Below are positions 30,749-31,175 of a stretch of 31,175 nt of DNA, one piece after another. This DNA is from a virus. Below the pieces are notes generated by a model. That model had not been told where the DNA came from, did no database searches, and saw nothing but the letters and a program-made list of their open reading frames with translations. The DNA lies in IMG/VR virus record IMGVR_UViG_3300035182_000195, positions 1-31,175 of that record; one strand, given 5' to 3'. The position numbers were made by a program, and so were the translations under genes. The stretch's first letter is position 1. Every line of letters begins with the position of its first letter.

Positions 30749-31175
30749 TTCGCTTCCCCTTGATGATGCTAGAGTTGCCGTAGGCACGTACGTTACCGCC
30801 AGATTGGCTAAGGCTAGTAATGATGGCGTTGTTGTAGCTCTCCACATAACCACCGGACTGACCAGAGCTGTTGATACTGACGTTATCGTGTGCCCACATA
30901 AGCCCACCAGCTTGGGCGGAGCTGTTAATACTGGTATTGTTGTAGCCCTTCACATAACCACCAACCTGGTCGGAGCTAATGATGCTAGCGGTATTATGAA
31001 TCTCCACGCCACCACCGAACTGATTGAGGCTAGTAATACTGGCATTGTCGTAGCCTTCCACGTAGCCGCCAATCTGTCTGGAACTGTTAATACTGGTATT
31101 GTTGTAGACCAGCACTACACCACCAGCTTGGTCGTAACTGTTAATACTGGAGTTGTCGAAGACCCACATACTGCC
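30290..31175 (-). repeat. tandem 54-bp coding repeat array across two genes
   Basis: About 14 imperfect 54-bp units run through both repeat genes; each encodes 18 residues. Because 54 is a multiple of three, long spurious frames stay open in the other registers. The DNA units are diverged, so the array is old rather than freshly amplified. The array ends at the stop codon of the second gene and extends beyond the right edge of the window. Confidence 0.8.
30741..31175 (-). CDS. second beta-solenoid repeat protein, N-terminus outside window
   Basis: The frame is open to the right edge, so the start is missing. At least 144 residues carry about seven repeats of the same 18-residue unit as the next gene (for example GGVVLVYNNTSINSSRQI and GGYVEGYDNASITSLNQF), ending in a basic tail (SSIIKGKRNE). 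It ends 8 bases into the downstream repeat gene. The two genes may be a tandem duplication, or one long solenoid later split by a stop/start. Confidence 0.75.
   Translation of the reverse strand, partial: GSMWVFDNSSINSYDQAGGVVLVYNNTSINSSRQIGGYVEGYDNASITSLNQFGGGVEIHNTASIISSDQVGGYVKGYNNTSINSSAQAGGLMWAHDNVSINSSGQSGGYVESYNNAIITSLSQSGGNVRAYGNSSIIKGKRNE

Noticed and set aside
30290-31175. CRISPR-like array
   Set aside because: The periodic units are in-frame coding repeats without conserved repeat/unique spacer alternation or palindromic repeats, and no cas genes are present.

Overview
This window is part of a lytic tailed-phage genome. It is gene-dense and moderately AT-rich, with strong Shine-Dalgarno (SD) sites and neighbouring genes that mostly overlap as TAATG or ATGA. 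There are no rRNA genes, canonical tRNA genes or housekeeping genes. The gene content is a family A DNA polymerase with 3'-5' exonuclease, separate TOPRIM primase and DnaB-like helicase, flap exonuclease, SSB-like protein, B12-type ribonucleotide reductase, and an amidoligase/ATP-grasp/glutamine-amidotransferase cassette. This recalls podoviruses related to Escherichia phage phiEco32, but the host cannot be read from the sequence.

Layout: 1-5825 on the + strand is the end of the virion module. It holds the 3' part of a very large internal virion protein, a Pro/Asn/Gly-rich protein, two small structural proteins and a tail-fibre-like protein. A perfect bidirectional terminator hairpin (5839-5865) separates it from everything else, which is on the - strand and converges on it. 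Reading right to left (the direction of transcription), the - strand begins with 18-residue-repeat beta-solenoid proteins and small membrane proteins (31175-29656). The metabolite or peptide-modification cassette follows (29653-21031): GGCT, amidoligase type 2, small proteins, deaminase, GATase, ATP-grasp, two unknown proteins, amidoligase and GATase. Replication genes come next (21022-14710): primase, phosphoesterase, helicase, polymerase, small HTH protein and SSB. Nucleotide-metabolism genes follow (14613-9856): MazG-like, cupin-like, DUF1599, a frameshifted DNA methylase, and class II RNR interrupted by a group I intron with a GIY-YIG endonuclease. The last segment (9739-5876) holds small proteins, the flap exonuclease, an HNH endonuclease, a DnaQ-like exonuclease and an HslV-like protease.

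How the parts fit: the replication and nucleotide genes form a self-sufficient DNA synthesis unit. The cassette supplies two ammonia-releasing glutaminases, two GCS-fold COOH-NH2 ligases, one ATP-grasp ligase and one gamma-glutamyl cyclotransferase, a full set for building and trimming amide-linked glutamate or peptide-like groups on an unknown substrate.

The main unexpected observations are as follows. (1) The amidoligase cassette carries two conserved-position unknown proteins. (2) Two genes, the HslV-like protease and the DnaQ-like exonuclease, only make sense if translation starts at ATC and ATA respectively, each sitting behind a good SD. (3) The 812-nt intron has splice sites that can be resolved from its P1 and P10 pairings. 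(4) The DNA methylase is interrupted by a single-base frameshift. (5) A tRNA-sized four-helix RNA follows the RNR. (6) Many genes of 21 to 60 codons occur that automated calling would miss.
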